NCBI GenBank assembly: GCA_003279845.1 | Contig: QCGP01000006.1 | Location: 1 to 64,000 of the forward strand | DNA from: Prochlorococcus sp. AG-388-F11 | Lineage (GTDB): Bacteria > Cyanobacteriota > Cyanobacteriia > PCC-6307 > Cyanobiaceae | Length of the DNA: 64,000 nucleotides | Reading direction: 5' to 3' | In this document: positions 1 to 8,792 of the stretch, piece by piece | How positions within the stretch are numbered: position 1 is the stretch's first letter | Layout of the letters: each line of letters starts with the position of its first letter | The notes under the pieces: generated by a model | What the model was told of the DNA's origin: nothing | The model's input: only the letters and a program-made list of their open reading frames with translations | Databases searched by the model: none | Program-made: the position numbers and the translations under genes

Positions 1-57
1 GAGGAGTATCTCACTACAGTTGCTCTTCATAAAAAGTTCAATCCTCATGCAGATTAG
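1..57 (+). CDS. 3' end of a CDS truncated by the window start (...EEYLTTVALHKKFNPHAD*)
   Basis: Open frame 1 from base 1 to TAG at 55-57; identity not determinable. Confidence 0.4.
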   Translation, partial: EEYLTTVALHKKFNPHAD

Positions 58-79
58 ACAACTTTGAGAAAAATCTTAT

Positions 80-241
80 TTATTTTTTATATAACTTTTC
101 TAATTGCTTAATTTCCTCTCTTAGATCCTTACCTCTCTTATTCAATTTATTATTTTTAATTATTATTGGGATAATCCACCAAGCTTGAAGACCTAAAAAG
201 ATAAATACTAGAATCAATAATTCAAAAGTACCAGGCTGCAT
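80..241 (-). CDS. small membrane-anchored hypothetical protein (53 aa, MQPGTFELLILVFIFLGLQAWWIIPIIIKNNKLNKRGKDLREEIKQLEKLYKK)
   Basis: Complete ORF on minus strand, one N-terminal TM and a charged tail; not in the supplied ORF list. Confidence 0.6.
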   Translation of the reverse strand: MQPGTFELLILVFIFLGLQAWWIIPIIIKNNKLNKRGKDLREEIKQLEKLYKK

Positions 242-314
242 TGGATAGATAAACCTTCTTTGTTAATAACATTATTCTAAAAGTTATTAACCATTCATGA
301 GATATTCAATATTT

Positions 315-533
315 CTAGGCTGCCCTTAATTCAATATTAAGTTCAATACCCTTTGAAATAATTGCTTCTTTAAATTCAATAAGTTTGGAAATTATTCTTT
401 GCTTCTCTTGATCAGTTTTATAGATATCCTCTACAACTTCCTGAATTGCAAGTGTTACTTTTTGTAGTTTGATTTCTAAATCTTCCCTGTAATTCATAAG
501 CTTAAAGAAATTACCTTTTTTATTAAAAAACAA
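315..533 (-). CDS. hypothetical protein
   Basis: 72-aa ORF. Confidence 0.5.
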   Translation of the reverse strand: MFFNKKGNFFKLMNYREDLEIKLQKVTLAIQEVVEDIYKTDQEKQRIISKLIEFKEAIISKGIELNIELRAA

Positions 534-646
534 AATAATTATTAGTAAATAAGTACTTAACCTTAAAAGGATTGACAGCTAAACAAGTAGGATATAATTT
601 ATAGTACGAATGTATTAATATTTATCCAGCCAATTAAAGGTAAACC

Positions 647-916
647 ATGGAGCCTAAGTACTCATTTGGTTGCAGCACAAGCAAGCCGAACGGATGTCTA
701 CTAAATCCCGAAGGCAGCAGAATGATCTTTTTCGAAGAATGCAAAAATTCTGCTAAACCTAATTTCAAAATTGATACTCATCTTTTCTATACAAATCACC
801 TTGGAGAACCTGGAGGGTACAAATCCTCTGAAAAACTAAACATAGATTTAGCTTGGAAAAAATGGCACGAACTTCACCAAAAAGGGTGGACAGAAGTGGC
901 TCACAATTATGGATAA
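647..916 (+). CDS. small conserved-type hypothetical protein, possibly DUF1651-like (AWKKWHELHQKGW)
   Basis: 89-aa ORF; family assignment weak. Confidence 0.6.
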   Translation: MEPKYSFGCSTSKPNGCLLNPEGSRMIFFEECKNSAKPNFKIDTHLFYTNHLGEPGGYKSSEKLNIDLAWKKWHELHQKGWTEVAHNYG

Positions 917-1033
917 GGACCCCTGACAAGAAAAAGCCTTCATATATGTAATGTGCAAACTAGCTCCTTTTTTTTTATCTTGCTATACCAATAATAAAAG
1001 ATGATTTAACTTCTTCTGCTTCAACAAAATATT

Positions 1034-1324
1034 GTGGAATTAACTGAGCTAATTAAGGATTACGTTGCTACAGAATTATTATCAAGTATTGAACTTGACT
1101 TTCTTGAAGGAGAATTATGGGAAACGACACAACATATCGCAGAAATAAATACAGTTATAAAAGCTCCAAAAAATATATGCAAGAAATTGGGACTAGATGA
1201 AAAATCTTGTTGGCAACTATGCTGTGCAGCCGTTCTCGACTCCTTAAGACCATTAAAAAATGAACAAAATAGAGTTGATGATTTTAAAAAACTAATTAAT
1301 CGATATGAAATTAGCTACATTTAA
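1034..1324 (+). CDS. hypothetical protein
   Basis: 96-aa ORF, non-ATG start. Confidence 0.5.
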   Translation: MELTELIKDYVATELLSSIELDFLEGELWETTQHIAEINTVIKAPKNICKKLGLDEKSCWQLCCAAVLDSLRPLKNEQNRVDDFKKLINRYEISYI

Positions 1325-1336
1325 AAAAAAGACTCA

Positions 1337-1633
1337 ATGTTACGTTTACTTATTGCATCAATTCTTTTTTTTATACCGCTAGGAGGTTTTGCTGATGAAA
1401 AGCAAAGAGAAATTGAGAATGAAGCTATAAATCTTGTTATTAAAAAATATGGGAAAGGCTTAGAAAATAGATTGAAAGGAACGGGAGTAACTCCCAGTTA
1501 TCGAAGTTGGTATGAAAATGATTGTTTTGTAAGTATTGCAGCAGGTACTTACCAAGAAGATACTTGGTCGGCAATGAAGTGGTTTAGCGTTAATGTCTGT
1601 TCTGAATCAGCTGAAATAATGGAAAGTGAATGA
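1337..1633 (+). CDS. hypothetical secreted protein
   Basis: 98-aa ORF with signal-peptide-like N-terminus (MLRLLIASILFFIPLGGFADE). Confidence 0.6.
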   Translation: MLRLLIASILFFIPLGGFADEKQREIENEAINLVIKKYGKGLENRLKGTGVTPSYRSWYENDCFVSIAAGTYQEDTWSAMKWFSVNVCSESAEIMESE

Positions 1634-2367
1634 AGGAAATAAGACGTCTATTAGTTTTGCAGCATTTAGAAATAGAGGGGCCTGGTCTTTTTGAACAATT
1701 TGCTAAAGAAAGAGATTTAAAAGTTGAAATAATTCGTTTAGATAATAAAAATTCTCTGCCGCAAACTAAAAAAGGTGACTTGATTTTAATTATGGGCGGA
1801 CCAATGGGAGTTAAAGATATTGGAAGCGACAGATATCCATGGCTTAAGTTAGAAAGAGATTTTATAAAAAAAGAATTAGAAAATGAGAGACCAATAATAG
1901 GTGTTTGCTTAGGTGCTCAGTTGCTTGCGAGTGCTGCTGGAGGAGATGTAGAAATTCTTAAATGTGGATCGCCTCCAAAAGCATTACCAGAAATTGGATG
2001 GTCTCAGATTTTTATAAACAAATCAAATAAAGACTTTAAAGCACTGTTTGCAAGCCCTTTTCATGTCTTGCATTGGCATGGAGATAGGATTTTATTACCT
2101 AATAAAGCAGTACTCATTGCTAGTAGTGCGCTTTGCAAGGAACAGTTTTTTAGGATTGGAAATTTTGCTTACGGACTGCAATTCCATATAGAGACTAGGG
2201 GGGGGATGATAAATAAGTGGATTAAAGAAGATAAAGAATTTGTCCTCAAAGGATTGGGCTCAAATGGTCAGGAAATTTTAAAAGAAGAGAATAAAAAATA
2301 TATTGATAAAACTTTTTTAAAAAGAAAGCTTCTAATAAGTAAATTATTTGAATTATTAGATAATTAG
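1630..2367 (+). CDS. class I glutamine amidotransferase (GMP-synthase-like GATase domain)
   Basis: Motifs GVCLGAQLLASAAGG (nucleophile Cys) and QFHIE; overlaps previous ORF by 4 nt. Confidence 0.85.
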   Translation: MKEIRRLLVLQHLEIEGPGLFEQFAKERDLKVEIIRLDNKNSLPQTKKGDLILIMGGPMGVKDIGSDRYPWLKLERDFIKKELENERPIIGVCLGAQLLASAAGGDVEILKCGSPPKALPEIGWSQIFINKSNKDFKALFASPFHVLHWHGDRILLPNKAVLIASSALCKEQFFRIGNFAYGLQFHIETRGGMINKWIKEDKEFVLKGLGSNGQEILKEENKKYIDKTFLKRKLLISKLFELLDN

Positions 2368-2437
2368 AGAGAGAATAATCATCCATTAAAAAAGGACTCG
2401 ATAGAGCCCTGAAAAAAAAATTTAAAAAGGATTTTTA

Positions 2438-2566
2438 CTAGAAAATTCCTGGAAGAATTTGACCAGTAAAATAATAAGCTCCCACAAGAGCAAACATTCC
2501 AAGCATTGCTGCTTTACCATTTAGCTTTTCAGCTTTTTCGGTCATGATTTTTTTTGCGAATTCCAT
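2438..2566 (-). CDS. hli: high-light-inducible (Hli/SCP) chlorophyll-binding protein, 42 aa
   Basis: Translation MEFAKKIMTEKAEKLNGKAAMLGMFALVGAYYFTGQILPGIF; canonical Hli helix; not in ORF track. Confidence 0.9.
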   Translation of the reverse strand: MEFAKKIMTEKAEKLNGKAAMLGMFALVGAYYFTGQILPGIF

Positions 2567-2870
2567 AATAAAGTGAAATAGATTATATCTAAAAACTAAT
2601 AATTAAATTTTTAGAATGATGTAGTTTTTTCTACCAAATTGATATTTTTCTAAAGATTTAAAATAAATACTTAAATAACGAATTGAACTATTAATAGTTT
2701 GCGAACCAATCTGTAAAGCCTAGCAAGCCCCAAAAAACAATTATTTTATAATTAATGTCACGTACCTGTTACAAATATGTAGTAATAATCTTAAAAATAA
2801 CTTAATTTCGCCTTAATGCTTTACATTTATTAATAGTAGTGTTACATTAATTAACAATTACATAACTTCA

Positions 2871-3077
2871 ATGGCTAATTCAAACGTTACTACTGAATCA
2901 GGTGGCAGACAGAATATGTTTCCCACTGAGACACGTCCTTACATAGATGAGTCTGTTTCATACGACAGCTACCCACAAAATGCAGAAAAAGTTAATGGTC
3001 GTTGGGCAATGATTGGGCTTGTTGCATTAGTAGGTGCTTACGTTTCAACTGGACAAATTATTCCTGGCATTTTTTAA
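2871..3077 (+). CDS. hli: high-light-inducible protein
   Basis: EKVNGRWAMIGLVALVGAYVSTGQIIPGIF C-terminal Hli motif. Confidence 0.92.
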   Translation: MANSNVTTESGGRQNMFPTETRPYIDESVSYDSYPQNAEKVNGRWAMIGLVALVGAYVSTGQIIPGIF

Positions 3078-3337
3078 TGAGTCCACTTTCAGGTTTCTTA
3101 GCCTTAATTGTATTCTTTACAGCCATACTCGTTGCTTATCTAACCAAGCAATTTCAAAAAGAAAATTTAAACTATTCATCTTTTAATAAAATGAAAAACA
3201 CAAACACAAAAGTCAAAACAATCGAGAAAGAAAAAGTTTTTGCTGAAACTCTTAACGGAAGATTTGCAATGCTTGGATTAATTGCTGCTGTTGGAGCATA
3301 TCTAACAACAGGCCAAATAATTCCTGGTTTCGTTTAA
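3077..3337 (+). CDS. hli: high-light-inducible protein with extra N-terminal hydrophobic segment
   Basis: Start ATG 3077 overlaps the preceding stop (TAATG); C-terminus ETLNGRFAMLGLIAAVGAYLTTGQIIPGFV; ORF-track start at 3002 is an extension into the previous gene. Confidence 0.88.
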   Translation: MSPLSGFLALIVFFTAILVAYLTKQFQKENLNYSSFNKMKNTNTKVKTIEKEKVFAETLNGRFAMLGLIAAVGAYLTTGQIIPGFV

Positions 3338-3371
3338 AACTAACTATTTAATAAACTTCAACTCAGAAAAA

Positions 3372-3500
3372 ATGGAAAATTCAAAACCTACTTATTGGCA
3401 AAACGCAGAGAGAACTAATGGAAGAATGGCAATGATGGGCTTATTTGCATTAGTTGTAAATTATGGCTTATTCGGCTGGATAATCCCTGGAATTTTTTAA
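3372..3500 (+). CDS. hli: high-light-inducible protein, 42 aa
   Basis: MENSKPTYWQNAERTNGRMAMMGLFALVVNYGLFGWIIPGIF; below ORF-track length cut-off. Confidence 0.9.
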   Translation: MENSKPTYWQNAERTNGRMAMMGLFALVVNYGLFGWIIPGIF

Positions 3501-3501
3501 A

Positions 3502-3681
3502 ATGAATTTAGGCTTACTTTTTCTCAAGGTAAATACCCTAGGAGTTATAACTCTTTCTGAACTTGATTGGATAACTAATCATCAATCTGAATTCTCAAGG
3601 TTAGATATGTCTTTAGTTATCAAAATCGGGCGTCTTATGGATTCTGGAGTCGTTGAAATTGATAATAGACTCCCTGTCTAA
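3502..3681 (+). CDS. small hypothetical protein (59 aa) directly downstream of hli
   Basis: MNLGLLFLKVNTLGVITLSELDWITNHQSEFSRLDMSLVIKIGRLMDSGVVEIDNRLPV; starts 1 nt after hli stop, followed by a hairpin terminator. Confidence 0.7.
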   Translation: MNLGLLFLKVNTLGVITLSELDWITNHQSEFSRLDMSLVIKIGRLMDSGVVEIDNRLPV

Positions 3682-3704
3682 CTTATAAAAAATTTATCGT
3701 CATG

Positions 3705-3741
3705 AGTGTTTGTCAATAGGGATACTGACAAGCACTTTTTT
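3705..3741 (+). terminator. rho-independent terminator of the hli cluster
   Basis: AGTGTTTGTCA / TGACAAGCACT 11-bp stem (one G-U) followed by TTTTTT. Confidence 0.8.
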
Positions 3742-3760
3742 ATGAGAAAAACTTTATAAC

Positions 3761-3800
3761 AAAAAAAGAGATTGTTTCTTAGCTAAAAACAATCTCTCAA
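3761..3800. terminator. second A-tract-flanked hairpin, possible terminator
   Basis: GAGATTGTTT / AAACAATCTC stem, upstream A-run (readable as T-run on the minus strand). Confidence 0.45.
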
Positions 3801-3890
3801 TTACCTAATTCTTACATGAAAATTTCAAGTAAGCTCACAGATTTTAACTGATTTTTTTTTATAGTAAATACGTAAAAATGCTTTTGTTAT

Positions 3891-4106
3891 TTATCTTTTT
3901 AAACCACCTCTTTTTATCCATAAAAACCATGTAACCCAAATAGGAGGGAGGAATCTTATTAAAAAAGAAATTTTATAAATATAAAATGGCGCATTTTCAT
4001 TTTGAAATAAATTTATCAAAGAAGTAGAAATAGTGACCCAGAGTGAAATTATTAATATATTAGCTCCCAACAAAGCGAACTTATTTTGTTTGAATATTTT
4101 TGGCAT
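3891..4106 (-). CDS. small membrane hypothetical protein
   Basis: 71-aa hydrophobic ORF. Confidence 0.5.
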   Translation of the reverse strand: MPKIFKQNKFALLGANILIISLWVTISTSLINLFQNENAPFYIYKISFLIRFLPPIWVTWFLWIKRGGLKR

Positions 4107-4164
4107 AAGCTAATTTTTTTATATTCTTAATTTTAAATAATCTCGAGAAATTAATTATAAATTT

Positions 4165-4416
4165 TCAAAAAAACTTTAAATTTAAAATCCATATCCAAAC
4201 AAAAAAAATACTAAATTTTAATCCCTCTCCTAATAACATCCCAAAAATAATAGGAGGTGAAAATATTAAAAAAAGAATAGAAAATAAACTAACTAAAGCA
4301 AATGAACCTCTTAGAAATAAATTTTTTCTTTTTGTTCTTCTTAAATTTTTTAAGGTATTCCACTCCCATTCGATAAACCTGTAGAATTTCTCTGAAAATA
4401 AAAATAAATACTTCAT
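4165..4416 (-). CDS. small membrane hypothetical protein
   Basis: 83-aa ORF with two hydrophobic segments. Confidence 0.5.
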   Translation of the reverse strand: MKYLFLFSEKFYRFIEWEWNTLKNLRRTKRKNLFLRGSFALVSLFSILFLIFSPPIIFGMLLGEGLKFSIFFVWIWILNLKFF

Positions 4417-4469
4417 TGATATTATTAATTTCTATCGGCTTTTCCTATTTATAAAATTAATTTCTCCTG

Positions 4470-4775
4470 TTAGCAATAAACTTTATCCCCTTCTTCAGAA
4501 AGATAATAAATTCTATTTTCTGAACTTTTAAAGAAAGTTAATCCCTTATATTGTGATCTTCTAAATTTATCTAATCTAAATTTGTGTAAAACCCAATTAT
4601 CTGTACTTATATCAGGATTAAATTCTTGTTCTTTTAAGAAAGGTACATAAGTTGGACTAATTGTTGTTTTTTTGGCTAACCTTTTGTTTCGTTTTGAATA
4701 AAAAAATAATAGAAATAGAAGTACAAAAAAAACAATCAGCAAAAAAAGAATTAAGAATATACTTGTCATTGTCAC
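4470..4775 (-). CDS. small membrane-anchored hypothetical protein
   Basis: 101-aa ORF, N-terminal TM. Confidence 0.55.
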   Translation of the reverse strand: MTMTSIFLILFLLIVFFVLLFLLFFYSKRNKRLAKKTTISPTYVPFLKEQEFNPDISTDNWVLHKFRLDKFRRSQYKGLTFFKSSENRIYYLSEEGDKVYC

Positions 4776-4931
4776 TTTTTATAATTTAAAAAAACTTTAT
4801 TTTGGAGAATCAAGAACTTTTCACAATAAATTTTATAGTAAGTAAAAAATCCTATTTTTATATTCTTGTATTTTTGAATACTTATCAAGGGTTAATTTAA
4901 ATCAGATTATAAAATGAGTCGCATAATCTAC

Positions 4932-5075
4932 ATGACTCAAAATTCCATGAATACTCCTTATGCAAAAAGAGTAGCTGAAAAGTTTAGAGAAGCTCAAAAT
5001 TATCTCAAAGCAAATGGTTTTAGTAGATCAACTAAACACTTATTAGAGGATATCGAAAATGCCGTTGAAAAATAA
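4932..5075 (+). CDS. small hypothetical protein (47 aa)
   Basis: MTQNSMNTPYAKRVAEKFREAQNYLKANGFSRSTKHLLEDIENAVEK; complete ORF missed by track. Confidence 0.55.
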   Translation: MTQNSMNTPYAKRVAEKFREAQNYLKANGFSRSTKHLLEDIENAVEK

Positions 5076-5142
5076 TATTAAATTTATTAATTTTTTTTCA
5101 AAAAATTATGATATTCAGATGTGTCTAAAATTTAAGTTAGTT

Positions 5143-5742
5143 TTAATAGCCATCATAAGTAAACTTTTGCCCCCCAATGCTCGCTTCATACATTAAGCCA
5201 CCCTTAGAAAATGTAAATACAGCAGCCCCATTACTGTAATCTGCAGAAGCATTTGCTCCTTCTGTAATCAATGCTGCGCTAGCTGACGCATCAAATTCAA
5301 AATTACCTTCAGTGAATCTATTTAAATCATTTTTATTTTGAAAAAAGATTATTTGGCTAAAAGCTTGAGCACCTAACTGAAATCCAACTGAGAGTTGAGT
5401 TAAGGTAGCAGAACCGATAACCTTATGATCTTCAAAGACTTCCCCACTGCCTCTAGCTCCTCCTATCCCAATACCAACTTTACCCACGTTAGGAAAAACA
5501 ACATATCCAACAGCTTCTTTAAAATATGGTTTTAACCTTTTGATTCTCTTCAATTTTTTTAAAGCATCTATTGTTTTAAAATTTGCTTTTATTTCTAAAT
5601 TAGATTTTTTTTTGATTTTCCATCCTATTAATAATTCATTTGTATTAGAAAAATAGAATTTAGAATTTGCTTTTATAGGTGCATTAGAAAAGCAAAAGAT
5701 AGAATAAAAAATAACTGAAGCAAGTGTATTAAATAGTTTCAT
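5143..5742 (-). CDS. SYLF (Ysc84-type) lipid-binding domain protein, secreted
   Basis: Signal-like N-terminus; GYVVFPNVGKVGIGIGGARGSGEVF...GFQLGAQAFSQIIFF typical of SYLF. Confidence 0.8.
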   Translation of the reverse strand: MKLFNTLASVIFYSIFCFSNAPIKANSKFYFSNTNELLIGWKIKKKSNLEIKANFKTIDALKKLKRIKRLKPYFKEAVGYVVFPNVGKVGIGIGGARGSGEVFEDHKVIGSATLTQLSVGFQLGAQAFSQIIFFQNKNDLNRFTEGNFEFDASASAALITEGANASADYSNGAAVFTFSKGGLMYEASIGGQKFTYDGY

Positions 5743-5746
5743 AAAT

Positions 5747-5926
5747 TTAGGCAGCTAAATCTTCTTTATTATTGCAGTCATTACTTTTTATCATTCCGTA
5801 AGCATCCAAACCATCAACAATTTTTCTTGATACAAAATCAATATCATCCGAACCAGATGGATCAAAAATATCTGCCAAGATAGTTGCAACTAAGAAATCG
5901 TCAAAATCTGATGCCTTTTTAACCAT
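5747..5926 (-). CDS. small acidic hypothetical protein (59 aa)
   Basis: MVKKASDFDDFLVATILADIFDPSGSDDIDFVSRKIVDGLDAYGMIKSNDCNNKEDLAA; complete ORF missed by track. Confidence 0.55.
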   Translation of the reverse strand: MVKKASDFDDFLVATILADIFDPSGSDDIDFVSRKIVDGLDAYGMIKSNDCNNKEDLAA

Positions 5927-6039
5927 TAATAATATTAGAAATTGTTAACTCACTTTTATCTTATTTTTTGCAAATAAGAAAGGTTTCATTAGCTTCATAT
6001 ATAAAAACTTGATAGATTTTAATTACTTAAATAAAATTT

Positions 6040-6237
6040 ATGAAATTTTTTATATTATCCGCATTTATATTCAGTCTTTTGGGTCCTGTATTTTCAGAAG
6101 AACATAAAAAATATAATAAAGAAAATTTTGACGAAATAAAAATTATGAAAATTAAATACTTAAATAAAAAACTAGATTGTGTAAATAATTCTAAGAATTT
6201 TAAACAATTAAAGAAATGTTGGAAAAAGAAGAAATAA
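6040..6237 (+). CDS. small secreted Lys-rich hypothetical protein
   Basis: 65 aa; signal peptide-like N-terminus MKFFILSAFIFSLLGPVFSEE. Confidence 0.5.
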   Translation: MKFFILSAFIFSLLGPVFSEEHKKYNKENFDEIKIMKIKYLNKKLDCVNNSKNFKQLKKCWKKKK

Positions 6238-6241
6238 AAAA

Positions 6242-6475
6242 TTAATTAGCATCAATTGGATCTATGTCTTCTAAACCCTTTTTTAATTCTTCTACTAATT
6301 TTGATTTGCCAACAGCTATTAATTTTATTGTGTCTTGATACATTTTAGTTTGTAAGTCTGCAGCGTTAATTCCTGCCACTAATTGTTTAACTGGATCAGG
6401 TAGTGAATCCATATAATATTCTGAACCTTCAAATTTTAATTTTCTTTTTTGTTCAGTAGAGCCAGAATCTGTCAT
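6242..6475 (-). CDS. hypothetical protein
   Basis: 77-aa ORF. Confidence 0.55.
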   Translation of the reverse strand: MTDSGSTEQKRKLKFEGSEYYMDSLPDPVKQLVAGINAADLQTKMYQDTIKLIAVGKSKLVEELKKGLEDIDPIDAN

Positions 6476-6578
6476 TATTTAGGTAATATTTTCTAAGAAT
6501 ATTATAACTAATGTGAATCAAGTTAATAATGTTATTAAACCTGCAAATTTCTATTCAAATTAAAGAGCTTTTTAATTA

Positions 6579-6980
6579 ATGAATTTTCATGAAATTAAAA
6601 GAAATAATGGTTTCACATTGATAGAGTTAGTGATGGTAATTGGAATATTGGGAATACTTTCAACCGTTGCCATACCCTCATTCTTAACTGTTCTTGAAAA
6701 GACAGCAGATAGGATCGTTAAGACTAGTCTTTTGCAATCTTTTAAAGAATGTCAAATAGATATTATTAGTAATGAAGAAATTCCAACTTTTCAACTAGAT
6801 ATGGGAACTGTCAGAAGAAATGGTTACTATAAGTTTTATCAACAATATGATTACATACGAAGAAAAGATGGTTCAATACCTCCAACTAAACTTGGGAATT
6901 GTATTGGTCCTTTGGGACCACATAGATTAGGAGTAAGAAAAATAAAAGGAAAAAATCTATTAAAACTTCTGACGAACTGA
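6579..6980 (+). CDS. type IV pilin-like / pseudopilin protein
   Basis: Class III signal and hydrophobic helix GFTLIELVMVIGILGILSTVAIPSF. Confidence 0.85.
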   Translation: MNFHEIKRNNGFTLIELVMVIGILGILSTVAIPSFLTVLEKTADRIVKTSLLQSFKECQIDIISNEEIPTFQLDMGTVRRNGYYKFYQQYDYIRRKDGSIPPTKLGNCIGPLGPHRLGVRKIKGKNLLKLLTN

Positions 6981-6994
6981 ATAATTGGCTTAGT

Positions 6995-7501
6995 TTGTAT
7001 GAAATTAATTATAATGAATGGCTTGATTTGATAAATTCAGATTATTTCTGGGCATCTTGGTGCATGAAAAAGTTTGAAAATAATTTATCAAACTATTTTT
7101 CTATTAGGAAAGAATATTTAGATAATTTTTATTATTCAATCATTAAAGTCAAAAATAAAGAATTAGCTGATGAATTGTATTTGAGAATAAAAGAAAATGA
7201 AGCTTCATTTGAAGAAATAGCTAATCAATTTCCAGAAGTCATTGATCAAAAATCAAAAATTAAAATAGGTCCTGTCTCAATTAATGAAGTTGAACGCTCG
7301 ATAAGATCACTAATAAAAGTAGGGGGAAAAAATCAAATATGGAAACCAAAATTATTTAATGATATATGGTTTATAGTTAGACTGGACAATATCTTGCATG
7401 CAGAATTTGATCAAAATTTAAAAATAAAATTATCTCTTGAACTTGGAGATAAATTTTTAGAAGATAAATTCATTGAAATCCAGAAAGCAAATCTAAATTG
7501 A
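6995..7501 (+). CDS. PpiC/parvulin-like peptidylprolyl isomerase-related protein (start uncertain; TTG)
   Basis: KELADELYLRIKENEASFEEIANQFPE...IGPVSINEVERSIRSLIKVGG resembles a PPIC domain; frame stays open upstream into the pilin gene. Confidence 0.6.
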   Translation: MYEINYNEWLDLINSDYFWASWCMKKFENNLSNYFSIRKEYLDNFYYSIIKVKNKELADELYLRIKENEASFEEIANQFPEVIDQKSKIKIGPVSINEVERSIRSLIKVGGKNQIWKPKLFNDIWFIVRLDNILHAEFDQNLKIKLSLELGDKFLEDKFIEIQKANLN

Positions 7502-7565
7502 TATTTTAAAACACAATTTACCCTTAAAATAGTAATTTAAGATGTCGAAAAATTTTCAAGCAATT

Positions 7566-8657
7566 CTATACATTAAATAGAAATTCCATAACATCTCCTT
7601 CATTTACAATATAATCTTTTCCTTCACTTCTAAGTAACCCTTTAGTTTTTGCATTTGAAATTGAACCCGATTCAATTAAATTTTGATATGAAATAGTCTG
7701 GGCTCTAATGAATCCTTTCTCAAAATCAGTATGAATCACCCCTGCTGCTTGTGGAGCAGTCATACCATTTTTAATAGTCCAGGCCTTCGTCTCCTTTTCT
7801 CCAGTAGTAAAGTAAGTTCTTAAGCCTAATAACTTATACGTTGATCTAATTAAAGAACTTAATCCTCCTTCTTCTACTCCTAATCCAATAAGATAGTCTT
7901 TTTTATCTTCAGGTTCTAACTCTATCAATTCAGATTCGACTTGCGCTGATATTTTTATACACTCAGTATTTTCATTATTTGCAAAATTATTAACTTTTGA
8001 TGAGAAATCATTACCATTGGCTAAATCATTTTCATTCAAATTTGTTGCATAAATAATTGGTTTTAAAGTAAGGAATCCTAATTGCTTAATTATTAAATTT
8101 TCTTCTTCGCTCAGAGGTACAGATCTAACCGAAAATCCTTTTTGTAACTCATCTTCAATTTTTTCTAATAAATTATCCTCCTTTGCTGCTTCTTTACTAG
8201 TTTTAATTTGTTTTTTAATTCGCTCTCTTCTTTTTTGAAGTTGAGATAAATCAGCTAAATTCAATTCGAGATTAATAATTTCAATATCATCCAACGGATC
8301 TACCTTTCCTGAAACATGAATAACTTCACTATCTTCAAAGCATCTTACAACATGAACAATTGCATCAACTTCCCTAATATTTGATAGGAATTTATTCCCT
8401 AAGCCTTCACCTTTACTTGCTCCTTTCACAAGACCTGCAATATCGACAAATTCAATTTTTGTCGGGATGATATTTTGGCTAGAACTTAAATTACCAAGTT
8501 CTTGCAATCTTTGATCCGGTACTGAAACTATGCCTTTATTAGGCTCAATAGTACAGAAGGGGAAGTTGGCAGCTTGGGCTTTTGCATTTTCTACAAGTGC
8601 ATTAAATAAAGTTGACTTTCCAACATTTGGTAATCCAATAATACCTGCTTTTAACAT
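7566..8657 (-). CDS. ychF: redox-regulated GTPase/ATPase YchF
   Basis: GLPNVGKSTLFNAL, FVDIAGLVKGASKGEGLGNKFL, C-terminal TGS-like domain. Confidence 0.97.
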   Translation of the reverse strand: MLKAGIIGLPNVGKSTLFNALVENAKAQAANFPFCTIEPNKGIVSVPDQRLQELGNLSSSQNIIPTKIEFVDIAGLVKGASKGEGLGNKFLSNIREVDAIVHVVRCFEDSEVIHVSGKVDPLDDIEIINLELNLADLSQLQKRRERIKKQIKTSKEAAKEDNLLEKIEDELQKGFSVRSVPLSEEENLIIKQLGFLTLKPIIYATNLNENDLANGNDFSSKVNNFANNENTECIKISAQVESELIELEPEDKKDYLIGLGVEEGGLSSLIRSTYKLLGLRTYFTTGEKETKAWTIKNGMTAPQAAGVIHTDFEKGFIRAQTISYQNLIESGSISNAKTKGLLRSEGKDYIVNEGDVMEFLFNV

Positions 8658-8792
8658 TTGAAAAAATTTTTTTGGAAAAATATCAAGAAAACATCTTCTA
8701 GTAATATAGTGTTTACTTAACCAATATTGGATATGTTAATTATAATGTTTATTTAGTTTCTAATTACCCACTGTTTCTGGTTTTCAAAAGAA

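Noticed and set aside
3002-3076. N-terminal extension of the second plus-strand hli ORF
   Set aside because: Overlaps the previous hli out of frame; ATG at 3077 gives a sensible TM start
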